Made by a program: the position numbers and the translations under genes | Origin: Bdellovibrionaceae bacterium UBA2351 | GTDB taxonomy: Bacteria > Bdellovibrionota > Bdellovibrionia > Bdellovibrionales > Bdellovibrionaceae | DNA length: 62,132 nucleotides | Assembly (NCBI GenBank): GCA_002344565.1 | Contig: DDTZ01000005.1 | Location: 5,449-67,580, forward strand | Direction: 5' to 3' | In this document: piece after piece, positions 24,977-34,057 of the stretch | How positions within the stretch are numbered: the first letter of the stretch is position 1 | How the letters are laid out: every line of letters begins with the position of its first letter | The notes under the pieces: generated by a model | Database searches by the model: none | Told to the model about the DNA's origin: nothing | What the model saw: only the letters and a program-made list of their open reading frames with translations

Positions 24977-25890
24977 TGACCACAGCAACAACGACGTCAG
25001 CTCCAGTAATTAAAAATAAATTTCAAAGCGTTGTTTTGGCATTTCGTCCAAAGACACTAACGGCTTCGTTAGTGCCTTGCTTAGCAGCGACGGCTCTAGC
25101 GTCCACTACCGAAATGAAATTTCAGTGGTGGATTTTTGCGTATGCATTGATTGCGTCTTTCTTTATCCAAATCGGCACTAACTTAGTGAACGATGCGATG
25201 GATTTTAAAAAAGGCGCAGACACAGCTGAACGCATTGGTCCTCAGCGCATTACGCAGGCCGGAGTTTTAACTAGCATGCAAGTACTAGGACTTGCGACTT
25301 TGTTTTTTATCGGCGCCATCTTGTTAGGCGTACCATTAGTCAATGAAGGCGGTCAGCCCATTATCATTATCGGAATTCTTTCCGTAATGATGGGCTATGG
25401 CTACACTGCGGGTCCTTACCCACTGGCGTATCGCGGTCTTGGCGATTTGTTTGTGATTTTATTTTTTGGTTTAGCGGCTGTGATGGGACTATTCTTCTTG
25501 CATACAAAAATGTGGACGATGGATTCATTCCTTTTAGGTTTGCAAATTGGTTTGCACGCGACCGTATTGATTGCAATCAACAACCTTCGCGATATCGATG
25601 GCGATGCTAAAGTTAACAAGCGTACTCTGGCTGTTCGCTTGGGAATCCAAGGTGCAAAAAAGGAAATTTATTTCCTTTGCATAGCTCCGTTTGTTTTACA
25701 AATCTACTGGGCATTACACGGTCGCTGGGCAGCCGCCGTTCTGCCATTGATCGCATTGCCACTGGCAATCAAGATCATGAAGAACGTTAAAAACACAGCG
25801 CCAAGCCCGGCGTACAATCAGTTCCTTGGCCAATCCGCTGGACTGCATTTAGTATTTGGCGTTCTGCTTAGCATAGGATTTATTCTATAA
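24976..25890 (+). CDS. menA: 1,4-dihydroxy-2-naphthoate polyprenyltransferase
   Basis: 304 residues, eight to nine membrane helices, UbiA superfamily. The two Asp-rich sites are present: NLVNDAMDFKKGADTAER and NNLRDIDGDAKVNKRTLA, which bind the prenyl diphosphate through magnesium. It attaches the isoprenoid tail to DHNA in the inner membrane. The ATG at 24976 shares one base with the menB stop, and the Thr-rich start MTTATTTSAP leads straight into the domain. Longer upstream readings overlap menB and are unlikely. Confidence 0.92.
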   Translation: MTTATTTSAPVIKNKFQSVVLAFRPKTLTASLVPCLAATALASTTEMKFQWWIFAYALIASFFIQIGTNLVNDAMDFKKGADTAERIGPQRITQAGVLTSMQVLGLATLFFIGAILLGVPLVNEGGQPIIIIGILSVMMGYGYTAGPYPLAYRGLGDLFVILFFGLAAVMGLFFLHTKMWTMDSFLLGLQIGLHATVLIAINNLRDIDGDAKVNKRTLAVRLGIQGAKKEIYFLCIAPFVLQIYWALHGRWAAAVLPLIALPLAIKIMKNVKNTAPSPAYNQFLGQSAGLHLVFGVLLSIGFIL

Positions 25891-26885
25891 TGTGGATCCA
25901 CAAATACCTGCTCCAACCTGTGGATTCACTTAATTCAAGGAGCAACAAAGAACCTCGCTTGGGGTTCTTCATCAAAAATGCAAACGCGCCTTCAAATCAA
26001 GACGACCTGATTCAAAAATTCCTAAATTACACTGAGTTTATTCACTGGCCGGAGCTGGGCGATCCCAACCTGGCTGAATTAAAGCCGGCTTTGATGAAAA
26101 CAGTAAATGCTGATTTTCAATTTCCGTTTTCAATCTCTGAAAACGATTTAGTCACCGTTAAATCCAACGCCCTTGTTTCCCGCTATGATAAACTGTTGGG
26201 CCAAGAAATGGAGCATCTGCAAGACGGAAAATTCGAAGTCTTGAAATTTAAAATGGGCCGTAATTTCAAAGACGAATACGCTGCATTGATGAAACTAAAC
26301 CTAAAGCCATATTTAGTTCGAATTGATTTTAATAACTCACTAAATTTCAAAGAAGCTAAAGAAGCTCTCGATAAGCTGAAGAAGATTCCCAATTTAGAGT
26401 ATGTCGAAGACCCTACAGAATATGGTGATTATCACTGGTCAGAACTCGAAAAAATCACACCGATTGCTTTAGATAACTTTACGACTAACATAAAAAATCC
26501 AAAGCATTTTCAGTATCGCGTACTTAAACCACTTCGCGGAATTTCCTTGCCAGAGATTACCGAGTGGACCATCCAGAAAAAGAAACTCGTAGTTACTAAC
26601 TTGATGGATAACGTCGTCGGCACTTGGCGAACGTACATCTATTTTTGTGAACTAAAAAAACAGTTTCCGTATCATGTAATTACCCCTGGCTTTCATACAC
26701 ACGCGCTGTACAGAAACTATGAACACGTTTCGCTGTTAGGGTTTAAAGGTTCGGAGTGGTCGTATGATCAAGAAAAACTACAAAAACTATTAAACGTTTT
26801 GGAAAAACTAAACTGGTTACGCATTAGTATTCTAGATTCTAAAAACTTGGAGCAAGTTCTAAAAGATGCCGGGGTGGAACAGTGA
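25890..26885 (+). CDS. menC: o-Succinylbenzoate synthase
   Basis: 331 residues of the enolase superfamily, dehydrating SHCHC to o-succinylbenzoate. The catalytic pattern is visible though divergent: LKFKMGRNF (Lys), LVRIDFNN (metal Asp), LEYVEDPTEY (metal Glu), IALDNF (metal Asp) and RVLKPLRGISLPE (second Lys). Overall sequence is divergent, so annotation leans on the men context. It starts by a one-base overlap with menA. Confidence 0.83.
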   Translation: MWIHKYLLQPVDSLNSRSNKEPRLGFFIKNANAPSNQDDLIQKFLNYTEFIHWPELGDPNLAELKPALMKTVNADFQFPFSISENDLVTVKSNALVSRYDKLLGQEMEHLQDGKFEVLKFKMGRNFKDEYAALMKLNLKPYLVRIDFNNSLNFKEAKEALDKLKKIPNLEYVEDPTEYGDYHWSELEKITPIALDNFTTNIKNPKHFQYRVLKPLRGISLPEITEWTIQKKKLVVTNLMDNVVGTWRTYIYFCELKKQFPYHVITPGFHTHALYRNYEHVSLLGFKGSEWSYDQEKLQKLLNVLEKLNWLRISILDSKNLEQVLKDAGVEQ

Positions 26886-28138
26886 TGGTGACATTATTTG
26901 ATCCCAAGCCTTGGCTCCCGCCCAGCGCGGATATCAGTGTTTTACCTGATACAATTTTTGGTTCTGACGAATCATTCCTATTTTTAAATGATCAACTCAG
27001 CAACGAACGAAAACTAGAAATTACAACTCAAGTAAATCAGTTTTTAAAATCTTCTAATGTTATAACGTCACCTTCGTTGTTAATTCCAACATCAGGGACG
27101 ACCTCGCATAATTTAAAAATCGTAGTTCTGAAAAAAGAAAGTGTCCTCAATGCCGCAAAAAAAGCCAATGCGTGTTTAAAAACGAATGCAGACGATAACT
27201 GGCTGGTGTCGCTACCGCTTCATCACGTCGCCGGCCTATCCATTTTGGCGCGTGCGTTTTTGAATGCAAACAAAACGTACTATTGGAACAAGTGGGATCC
27301 TGCTACATTCATTAAGAATTTAAATTCTTGGAACATCAGTTTTTGTTCGCTGGTACCGACTCAAATTTTTGACTTAATTTCCCAAAATATACCGGCACCA
27401 AAAAGTTTAAAAACCGTGTTGGTGGGTGGTAGTGCCCTACCGGGTTCCCACTGGCAACACATGAAGCAACTGGGTTGGCCACTTCTAAAAACGTTTGGTA
27501 TGACCGAAACGGCAGCGTTTATCAGCACAAGCAACGGCGATAAGTATTATGATCCATTACCTTCGGTCGAAATAAAATTAGACTCCAATCATCGTTTAGC
27601 GATCAAATCAGATTCTTTGTTTGATGGATATCTCATTGAGAATGATAGCTCCGTTACTGATGGCAGCGTAACCGTAAGAGCTACCCGATGGGAGTTCCGT
27701 CCGATTGAGCTGCAGGATGGCTTCTGGTCAACCGAAGATAAAGCCATTTTAAATGGAAATCAATTTCACATCTTGGGACGCGATCAAGGAATCATCAAAA
27801 TCAAAGGCGAGCTGGTCAACATTCAGACTTTGAATCAAAGAATGACCGAGGTAGCTGCGCAGACAGAATCAGGCTTAGCCGCCCCAATCCTGCACTTCTT
27901 CCCGGTTGAGCGCGATGAGCATGAGCTTTTTGCGGTTTTCACTAAGAGCCAAAATGAAGCTCAATTAAAGACTGTCATTAAACGTTTTAACGCGCTCGTC
28001 TTGCCTTATGAGCGTGTCACTTGGTATATTGTTGTAAACGAAATCCCTAGAACAGATTTAGGGAAAATCAAAACGAGTTCATTTAACACTGACTCATTTA
28101 AGGAGAGCTATTTTGAAAACAGACAAAGTATTCTTTAG
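26882..28138 (+). CDS. menE: o-Succinylbenzoate-CoA ligase
   Basis: 418 residues of the ANL (AMP-forming acyl-CoA ligase) superfamily. Motifs: LIPTSGTTSHNLK (P-loop-like A3), SLPLHHVAGLSIL, LKTFGMTETAAF (A5), GFWSTEDKAI (A7), LGRDQGIIKIKGELVNI (A8) and the C-terminal PRTDLGKIKTSSF with the catalytic Lys (A10). It activates o-succinylbenzoate for MenB. Its GTG start overlaps the menC stop by 4 nt, and its 3' end overlaps the ferredoxin-like gene by 26 nt. Confidence 0.9.
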   Translation: MMVTLFDPKPWLPPSADISVLPDTIFGSDESFLFLNDQLSNERKLEITTQVNQFLKSSNVITSPSLLIPTSGTTSHNLKIVVLKKESVLNAAKKANACLKTNADDNWLVSLPLHHVAGLSILARAFLNANKTYYWNKWDPATFIKNLNSWNISFCSLVPTQIFDLISQNIPAPKSLKTVLVGGSALPGSHWQHMKQLGWPLLKTFGMTETAAFISTSNGDKYYDPLPSVEIKLDSNHRLAIKSDSLFDGYLIENDSSVTDGSVTVRATRWEFRPIELQDGFWSTEDKAILNGNQFHILGRDQGIIKIKGELVNIQTLNQRMTEVAAQTESGLAAPILHFFPVERDEHELFAVFTKSQNEAQLKTVIKRFNALVLPYERVTWYIVVNEIPRTDLGKIKTSSFNTDSFKESYFENRQSIL

Positions 28139-28445
28139 TGAGTATGCCATTTTCGTATGTACAAAATGCCAAAAATCGATTCCGGCCCGCACTGCAGATT
28201 CCGCACCCGCAACCGATATCGCCGAATCAATCAAGAGTCAGTGGAAAACTGAAATGAACACTATGGGCTTAAAAGGCAAAGTGCGTGTAATGACCAGCAG
28301 CTGCCTAGGTGTATGCCCTACCGGTTTCCAAGCCGTTACGCAAATTTCCATGACCAATCCAAACGATAGTTTAAGCTATGTGTTCAACCCATTTGAAGAA
28401 ACAAATCAGGTTCTAGAAACCATTAAAAAGTCGGTCACTAAGTAG
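28113..28445 (+). CDS. Thioredoxin-like [2Fe-2S] ferredoxin
   Basis: 110 residues. Four cysteines in the thioredoxin-like ferredoxin pattern: C16 and C19 (IFVCTKCQ), C64 and C68 (SSCLGVCPTG), which bind a 2Fe-2S cluster as in Aquifex ferredoxin and the NuoE C-terminal domain. Start is a TTG at 28113 with AAGGAG seven to nine bases upstream, inside the menE end. The co-transcribed position suggests a redox role tied to quinone metabolism, but this is inference. Confidence 0.82.
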   Translation: MKTDKVFFSEYAIFVCTKCQKSIPARTADSAPATDIAESIKSQWKTEMNTMGLKGKVRVMTSSCLGVCPTGFQAVTQISMTNPNDSLSYVFNPFEETNQVLETIKKSVTK

Positions 28446-28541
28446 GCATCATTTAGACGTCCATTTACGCAATAAGTTATCGAAAGATTTATCTAATTTT
28501 GAATTGCTAGGTCTCCAAAATTCAGGAAACATGATGCCTAC
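28442..28541. repeat. 11-bp inverted repeat flanking the livJ leader
   Basis: GTAGGCATCAT at 28442-28452, starting at the ferredoxin stop codon, is repeated inverted as ATGATGCCTAC at 28531-28541, just before the livJ Shine-Dalgarno, 78 nt apart. It could pair in RNA and close a leader domain, or be two operator sites. Confidence 0.6.
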
Positions 28542-28555
28542 AACTGGAGGAACTT

Positions 28556-29686
28556 GTGAAAAAAATTATGATCATTAATTTGATTATGGCGGCAGCATTT
28601 ATCTTTTCATCATGCACTAAAAAAGAAGACGTAATCCTTATCGGCGAATACGGTTCTTTAACGGGTGATGATGCTACATTTGGTATTTCAACAAACAAAG
28701 GTATCAAAATGGCTTTTGATGAAATCAACGCTAAAGGCGGCATCAAAGGTAAAAAAATCAAACTTGTCACAGAAGACAATCAAGGCAAAAACGAAGAGAC
28801 AGCTAAAGTTGTAAATCGTTTGATCACACAAGAAAAAATCATCGCGTTGATCGGCGAAGTAGCGTCATCTCGTTCATTAATTGCGGCTCCTATTGCGCAA
28901 AAAAATGGCATACCCATGGTATCCCCTAGTTCGACAAATCCAGAAGTGACTCAAAAAGGTGATAATATTTTCCGCGTTTGTTTCATTGACCCCTTCCAAG
29001 GTTTAGTAATGGCAAAATTCGCGATCGAAAACTTAAAAGTTAAGAAAGCCGCTATCTTCAGAAAAAATGGCGATGCGTACAGCGAAGGTTTAGCTAACGT
29101 ATTTGCAACGGAATTCAAAAAAATGGGCGGTGATATCGTAATCGATATTCAGTACCAACCAAAGGACATCGATTTCAAAGCTCAGCTAGCAGAAATCAAA
29201 GCTAAAAAACCAGACGTTATCTTTGTGCCTGGTTATTACAGCGATGCGGGCAATATCGCAAAACAAGCAAAACAAATTGAACTTAAAGCGACTCTACTTG
29301 GTGGAGATGGTTGGGATTCTCCAAAATTGCACGAGATCGGCGGCGAAGCGATCAATGGTCACTACTTCTCAAATCACTACACAACGGAATCAACTGATCC
29401 AGTGGTTGTTGAATTCATCAAAAAATTCAAAGCTCGTTACAACGACGAAGTACCAGATGGTCTAGCAGCATTAGGTTACGATGCCGCAAAAATTGTTGCA
29501 GAAGCGATCGAACGTGCTGCCGATTTGAAACCAACAATGATCCGCGATGAAATCGCCAAGACAAAAGACTTTGTTGGAGTGACTGGAAAGATCTCGATGA
29601 ATGCTGAACGTAACGCTGTAAAAAGCGCTGTTGTTGTACAAGTCGATGGTGAAAAAAGAAAGTATGTGACAACAATTAATCCGTAA
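28556..29686 (+). CDS. livJ: Branched-chain amino acid ABC transporter, substrate-binding lipoprotein
   Basis: 376 residues. Lipoprotein signal ending FIFSSC (C20), then a type I periplasmic binding fold: LIGEYGSLTGDDATFG, GIKMAFDEINAKGGIKGKKI, EVASSRSLIAAPIAQKNGIP and PDVIFVPGYYSDAGNIAKQ. Likely ligands are Leu, Ile or Val or related amino acids; specificity is not readable. GTG start with GGAGG. First gene of livJHMGF; being lipid-anchored is unlike E. coli LivJ but common elsewhere. Confidence 0.92.
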   Translation: MKKIMIINLIMAAAFIFSSCTKKEDVILIGEYGSLTGDDATFGISTNKGIKMAFDEINAKGGIKGKKIKLVTEDNQGKNEETAKVVNRLITQEKIIALIGEVASSRSLIAAPIAQKNGIPMVSPSSTNPEVTQKGDNIFRVCFIDPFQGLVMAKFAIENLKVKKAAIFRKNGDAYSEGLANVFATEFKKMGGDIVIDIQYQPKDIDFKAQLAEIKAKKPDVIFVPGYYSDAGNIAKQAKQIELKATLLGGDGWDSPKLHEIGGEAINGHYFSNHYTTESTDPVVVEFIKKFKARYNDEVPDGLAALGYDAAKIVAEAIERAADLKPTMIRDEIAKTKDFVGVTGKISMNAERNAVKSAVVVQVDGEKRKYVTTINP

Positions 29687-29700
29687 GACAGTATTGTCTT

Positions 29701-30603
29701 ATGGAAGAATTGCTGCAGCATTTGATTAATGGCTTAAGTCTCGGAAGTATCTACGCCCTAATCGCATTAGGGTACACAATGGTTTACGGTATTCTGCAAA
29801 TGATTAATTTCGCCCATTCAGAAGTTTATATGATGGGCGCTTTCTTTGCCTACTACTCTGCCAGATTTTTAAATCTCTCATCATCACCAGGTTTCGGATC
29901 GCTAGCGATCGTCTTGGTGATTACGATGGTTCTTTGTAGCTTGTTAGGTTTAGCGATCGAAAAATTCGCATACCGCCCTCTACGTAAAGCTCCTAAATTG
30001 AACGTTCTCATTACAGCGATTGGTGTAAGTTTATTCTTACAATACTTTGCACAGCTAGTTTTCGGTGCCGATCCAAAAGTATTTCCAAATTTAATTGAAG
30101 ATCAAACCTTGTTCTCGATTGCAGGCGCTCCCATTAAATCATTCGACGTTACAATCTTAGTCGTCAGCTTGCTTTCAATGGGCATTTTACATTTCTTAGT
30201 TTATCACACCAAACTGGGTAAAGCGATGCGCGCTGTAAGTCACAATGCTTCTGTGGCATCAATCTTGGGTGTGAACGTATCGCGAGTTATTGCTTACACA
30301 TTTATTATCGGATCTTCACTGGCTGGTATCGGAGCGATCCTAGTTGGTATTAAATACCAAAAAATCGAACCGATGATGGGCACGATGATTGGACTTAAAG
30401 CGTTCGTTGCTGCCGTTTTAGGTGGTATCGGAAGTATTGCTGGTGCAGTTACTGGTGGATTGATTCTTGGTGTTTCTGAAATTCTAGTCGTTGTTTACGG
30501 ATCGTCTCAGTATCGTGATGCCCTGGCGTTTTTAATTTTAATTTTTATTCTTTTAGTTAAACCTGCCGGTATGTTCGGTAAGAACAGAATCGAGAAAGTA
30601 TAA
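29701..30603 (+). CDS. livH: Branched-chain amino acid ABC transporter permease LivH
   Basis: 300 residues, about eight membrane helices. LivH signature: LSLGSIYALIALGYTMVYGI, MINFAHSEVYMMGAFFAYY near the N-terminus, and the coupling-helix region AMRAVSHNASVASILGVNV with LGGIGSIAGAVTGGLILG. Lies 14 nt after livJ; its stop shares a base with the livM start. Confidence 0.95.
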   Translation: MEELLQHLINGLSLGSIYALIALGYTMVYGILQMINFAHSEVYMMGAFFAYYSARFLNLSSSPGFGSLAIVLVITMVLCSLLGLAIEKFAYRPLRKAPKLNVLITAIGVSLFLQYFAQLVFGADPKVFPNLIEDQTLFSIAGAPIKSFDVTILVVSLLSMGILHFLVYHTKLGKAMRAVSHNASVASILGVNVSRVIAYTFIIGSSLAGIGAILVGIKYQKIEPMMGTMIGLKAFVAAVLGGIGSIAGAVTGGLILGVSEILVVVYGSSQYRDALAFLILIFILLVKPAGMFGKNRIEKV

Positions 30604-31604
30604 TGAGAGCAATCAAAACTCCTTTAATCGCAGCTTTAGGTATTCTAATTGTAGCGTCTGCACTGGGTTTATTAACAAACTCATATATCCAATTAATCAT
30701 TTTGTTTTTATTCGTAAACTCGATCATGGGTATGAGTTTGAATCTTGTGAATGGCTATACAGGGCAGTTTTCTTTAGGTCATGCGGGCTTCGTTGCTGTG
30801 GGTGCTTATGTTACAGCTGCAATCACAACTAAGTTTCCGGTTCCTGCTGGATTGATGGCTCTTCCTTACTTTATCTTAGTTAGCCTTGGCGCTGGCGTCA
30901 TCGCAGGTATCTTTGGTTATTTTGTCGGCCTTCCATCGTTACGTTTGAAAGGCGACTACCTTGCCATCGTAACCTTAGGTTTCGGTGAAATTATTCGCGT
31001 CAGCTTGAATAATATGTCCTACTTTGGTGGTGCTCTAGGTATTTCATCTATTCCTTCGATGCCGGAAATTGATTTAGGTGGGTACGTAATTTCTACGTTC
31101 GTAACATCGCTAATCTTTGCAATTTTTTGGGCGATTATATGTTTCTTCGTTATCTGGCGCTTGTTGAAATCAAGTCACGGTCGCTGTTTCTTAAGCGTTC
31201 GCGAAGATGAAATCGCTGCCGAAGCGATGGGTATTAATACTACCAAATCTAAAATCCAAGCCTTTGTAGTCTCTAGCTTCTTTGCAGGTATCGCGGGGGC
31301 TTTATACGCTCACTTCACCAATTATGTTAGCCCAGCTAGCTTTACGTTCCTAATGAGTATCGATGCGGTTATCATGGTTGTGTTAGGTGGAATGGGCAGC
31401 ATGACAGGCGTCTTAACTTCGGCATTTATCATTACAGTTTTACCTGAAATCCTAAGATCTTTAAAAGATTTCACGGGTGGAGTTGATTTACGTATGATCA
31501 TTTATTCTTTGGCACTTATTTTAATTATGATCTTAAGACCACAAGGTCTGTTTGGATCTAAAGAAATTTCTATTAGGAGGAAGAATGTCAGCTCCTCTAC
31601 TTGA
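30603..31604 (+). CDS. livM: Branched-chain amino acid ABC transporter permease LivM
   Basis: 333 residues, eight to ten membrane helices. Signature NLVNGYTGQFSLGHAGFVAVG, LRLKGDYLAIVTLGFGEIIR, the EAA-like loop AIREDE equivalent SVREDEIAAEAMGINTTKSK, and VLGGMGSMTGVLTSA. The last 20 nt overlap the livG start, giving a basic tail. Confidence 0.95.
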   Translation: MRAIKTPLIAALGILIVASALGLLTNSYIQLIILFLFVNSIMGMSLNLVNGYTGQFSLGHAGFVAVGAYVTAAITTKFPVPAGLMALPYFILVSLGAGVIAGIFGYFVGLPSLRLKGDYLAIVTLGFGEIIRVSLNNMSYFGGALGISSIPSMPEIDLGGYVISTFVTSLIFAIFWAIICFFVIWRLLKSSHGRCFLSVREDEIAAEAMGINTTKSKIQAFVVSSFFAGIAGALYAHFTNYVSPASFTFLMSIDAVIMVVLGGMGSMTGVLTSAFIITVLPEILRSLKDFTGGVDLRMIIYSLALILIMILRPQGLFGSKEISIRRKNVSSST

Positions 31605-32367
31605 TGTTCGCAATATCACTATGCAATTTGGTGGACTGAAAGCTGTTGATAGCCTTTCCTTCCAAGTTCAAAAAGGACAGCTTGCTGGTTTGATTGGTCC
31701 AAACGGTGCAGGGAAAACCACAGTATTCAATATGCTCACTGGTGTTTATAAACCAACGTCAGGCGAAGTCGCTTTTGAATCTAAAAAAGTCAGTGGACTT
31801 AAACCGTATGAAATTTCTAGCCACGGTTTAACTCGTACCTTTCAAAACATTCGCTTGTTTAAAGATTTAACGGTATTAGAAAATGTTTTGATCGCTAATC
31901 ATCAACATGTGAAATATACATGGACCGACGCTCTACTTTTAAACCAGACGTTCGAAAAAGAAGAAAAGCAAATCACAGATAAAGCGAAAGAGATTCTGCA
32001 TATTTTCGGTCTTTCAAATAAAATCGACGAACGTTCAGCCAACTTACCATACGGCGAACAACGTAAACTTGAAATCGTGCGCGCTCTTATGACAGAGCCG
32101 AAAATGATTCTTTTAGATGAGCCGGCAGCGGGCATGAATCACTCGGAAACCCACTCTTTGATGGAATTAATTGCTAAAATTCGTAAAGAGTTCAATTTAA
32201 CAGTATTGTTAATCGAACATGATATGAAATTAGTTATGGGTATTTGCGAGCAAATCTTTGTTCTTGATCATGGTGTTAAGATCGAAGAAGGAGCTCCAGA
32301 GAAAATTAAATCTTCTAAAAAAGTTATCGAAGCTTACCTGGGCGTCGATGCGGACGAGTCACACTAA
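31585..32367 (+). CDS. livG: Branched-chain amino acid ABC transporter ATPase LivG
   Basis: 260 residues. Walker A GPNGAGKTT, Q-loop GLTRTFQNIRLF, signature NLPYGEQRKLEI, Walker B MILLDEPAAGM and switch His in LIEHDMKLVM; the LPYGEQR form of the signature and the extended helical insert are typical of LivG. Start chosen at the ATG at 31585, directly preceded by AGGAGG; an in-frame reading from 31552 would start inside livM without a ribosome site. Confidence 0.95.
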   Translation: MSAPLLDVRNITMQFGGLKAVDSLSFQVQKGQLAGLIGPNGAGKTTVFNMLTGVYKPTSGEVAFESKKVSGLKPYEISSHGLTRTFQNIRLFKDLTVLENVLIANHQHVKYTWTDALLLNQTFEKEEKQITDKAKEILHIFGLSNKIDERSANLPYGEQRKLEIVRALMTEPKMILLDEPAAGMNHSETHSLMELIAKIRKEFNLTVLLIEHDMKLVMGICEQIFVLDHGVKIEEGAPEKIKSSKKVIEAYLGVDADESH

Positions 32368-33068
32368 TGCTAAAAGTATCTAATTTAAAAGTTAATTACG
32401 GCGCTATTAAAGGCTTAAAAGGTATCTCTTTTCACATCAATAAAGGCGAAATCGTTTCTTTGATCGGGTCTAACGGCGCCGGCAAAACGACAACATTGAG
32501 AGCGCTTTCGGGAATCGTTGAATCTGAAGGTAATATCGAATTTAAGGGCAAAGAAATCTCTAAAATTCCCTCTCACCTGCGTGTGACTTTAGGGATTGCA
32601 CAATCTCCAGAGGGTCGCGGAATTTTTCCTCAAATGACCGTGCAAGAAAATCTAGAATTAGGTGCTTACTCACGTAACGATAAAGACCAAATCCAAAAGG
32701 ACTATAATCGTTGCCTAGAACTATTTCCACGTATCAAAGAACGCTTATGGCAGCTAGCTGGGACTTTATCTGGCGGTGAACAGCAGATGGTTTCTATTTG
32801 CAGAGCTATCATGTGCAAGCCCGATTTGTTGTTACTGGATGAACCGTCACTTGGTCTAGCTCCACTTATCGTGAGTCAGATTTTCGAGATTGTGAAACAA
32901 TTAAACTCGGAAGGTATGACTATTTTGTTAGTTGAACAAAATGCAAAACAATCTTTGATGATCTCTCATCGCGCGTATGTTTTGGAAACAGGACTTATCA
33001 CGCTTGAAGGCTCGGGCAAAGACTTGTTAAGTAATGATGAAGTTCGCCGCTCGTATTTAGGAATTTAA
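32367..33068 (+). CDS. livF: Branched-chain amino acid ABC transporter ATPase LivF
   Basis: 233 residues. Walker A GSNGAGKTT, LivF-typical APEGRGIFP-like stretch SPEGRGIFPQMTVQENLELG, signature LSGGEQQM, Walker B LLLLDEPSLGLAP and LLVEQNAKQSL. Heterodimer partner of LivG. Starts with a one-base overlap with the livG stop and ends the operon. Confidence 0.95.
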   Translation: MLKVSNLKVNYGAIKGLKGISFHINKGEIVSLIGSNGAGKTTTLRALSGIVESEGNIEFKGKEISKIPSHLRVTLGIAQSPEGRGIFPQMTVQENLELGAYSRNDKDQIQKDYNRCLELFPRIKERLWQLAGTLSGGEQQMVSICRAIMCKPDLLLLDEPSLGLAPLIVSQIFEIVKQLNSEGMTILLVEQNAKQSLMISHRAYVLETGLITLEGSGKDLLSNDEVRRSYLGI

Positions 33069-33176
33069 TTAAACACCTAAAACTAAGATCGAGTTTATTC
33101 ACTAAGTTGTTATTACAATCCCTTAATAAGTATATAATTTAATTCAATTAACGAATCTATTTATATAGGGGATTAT

Positions 33177-34001
33177 ATGAAACGTAAACCATGGTCGTTG
33201 ATCGTTTTAGCCTTACTGCATTTCTTTGCTCCAATCGGAAATATTATTGCGAACTCTATTTTTGCGAACGTTTCGATTGCTACATATGTCAGGGCTCTTT
33301 TTCACCCTGATGAACTAGCTAGAACAATCATATTTCTATGTATTCCCATTCTTGGCGGTATTTTAATATATATCTGCAAGAAGTGGAGCTATTACCTTTA
33401 CTTAGCTTTAATGATTTTCCCATTCGCATACAGTTACATGTCGTGGCAGTCACAACCAACGATCGAACTTGGTATTTACTTAATTGCATTCTACTTAATT
33501 AACTTACTTGTTGTTGGCTACTTCATTCTTCCACAAGTTCGCCAAGTGTACTTTGATCCACGTTTGCGCTGGTGGGAAACAAAACCACGTTTCAAAGCGG
33601 AATTCGAAACTGCGTTTACTTGGGTCGATCAAAAAGGCCGCGGTGAAATCAAAAATCTATCTGAAGGTGGTTTGTTCATCGAAACAGACATGAAAATGAA
33701 CACAATGGGTCGTATCGATATCGACTTTAAGTACAAAGATCAAGACTATGCGCTTAAAGGTGAGATCGTATACACAAAAGGTTCTGGCGGACGTTATGGG
33801 TACGGAGTGAGTTTACTTACATCAGAAAAAGAAATTGAGACTGTAAAACGCTTAATCAAAGCCATGAGTGAACAAGGACTTCTGATCACAGGTCGCGCTC
33901 CGACTAATGAAGACACATTCTCCTATTGGGTGAAGCGTTTGTTAACTCAACGCAAAGGTTGGGTTCCAGAGACAGATAACTCATCTAAGAAAATTGGCTA
34001 A
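33177..34001 (+). CDS. Membrane protein with cytoplasmic PilZ-like domain
   Basis: 274 residues: four membrane helices (about 7-24, 45-64, 70-85 and 94-115), then a soluble PilZ-like domain (about 135-225) with NLSEGGLFIETD, the NxSxxG half of the c-di-GMP site, and YGYGVSLL. The RxxxR half before it is degenerate: arginines occur in RLRWW and KPRFKAEF but not in a clean RxxxR. It may bind c-di-GMP weakly or not at all. Single gene, with a TATAAT box at 33133-33138 and a terminator directly after it. Confidence 0.78.
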   Translation: MKRKPWSLIVLALLHFFAPIGNIIANSIFANVSIATYVRALFHPDELARTIIFLCIPILGGILIYICKKWSYYLYLALMIFPFAYSYMSWQSQPTIELGIYLIAFYLINLLVVGYFILPQVRQVYFDPRLRWWETKPRFKAEFETAFTWVDQKGRGEIKNLSEGGLFIETDMKMNTMGRIDIDFKYKDQDYALKGEIVYTKGSGGRYGYGVSLLTSEKEIETVKRLIKAMSEQGLLITGRAPTNEDTFSYWVKRLLTQRKGWVPETDNSSKKIG

Positions 34002-34027
34002 GATTTTTTCAAACTGTATATGTTAAT

Positions 34028-34057
34028 AAAGCCTCCATGTTTCGGGGGCTTTTTTTT
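34028..34057 (+). terminator. Intrinsic terminator after the PilZ gene
   Basis: 9-bp stem (AAAGCCTCC with GGGGGCTTT, one G-U pair), 7-nt loop, seven T after the arm. Its end touches the stop of the facing gene at 34056. Confidence 0.88.
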
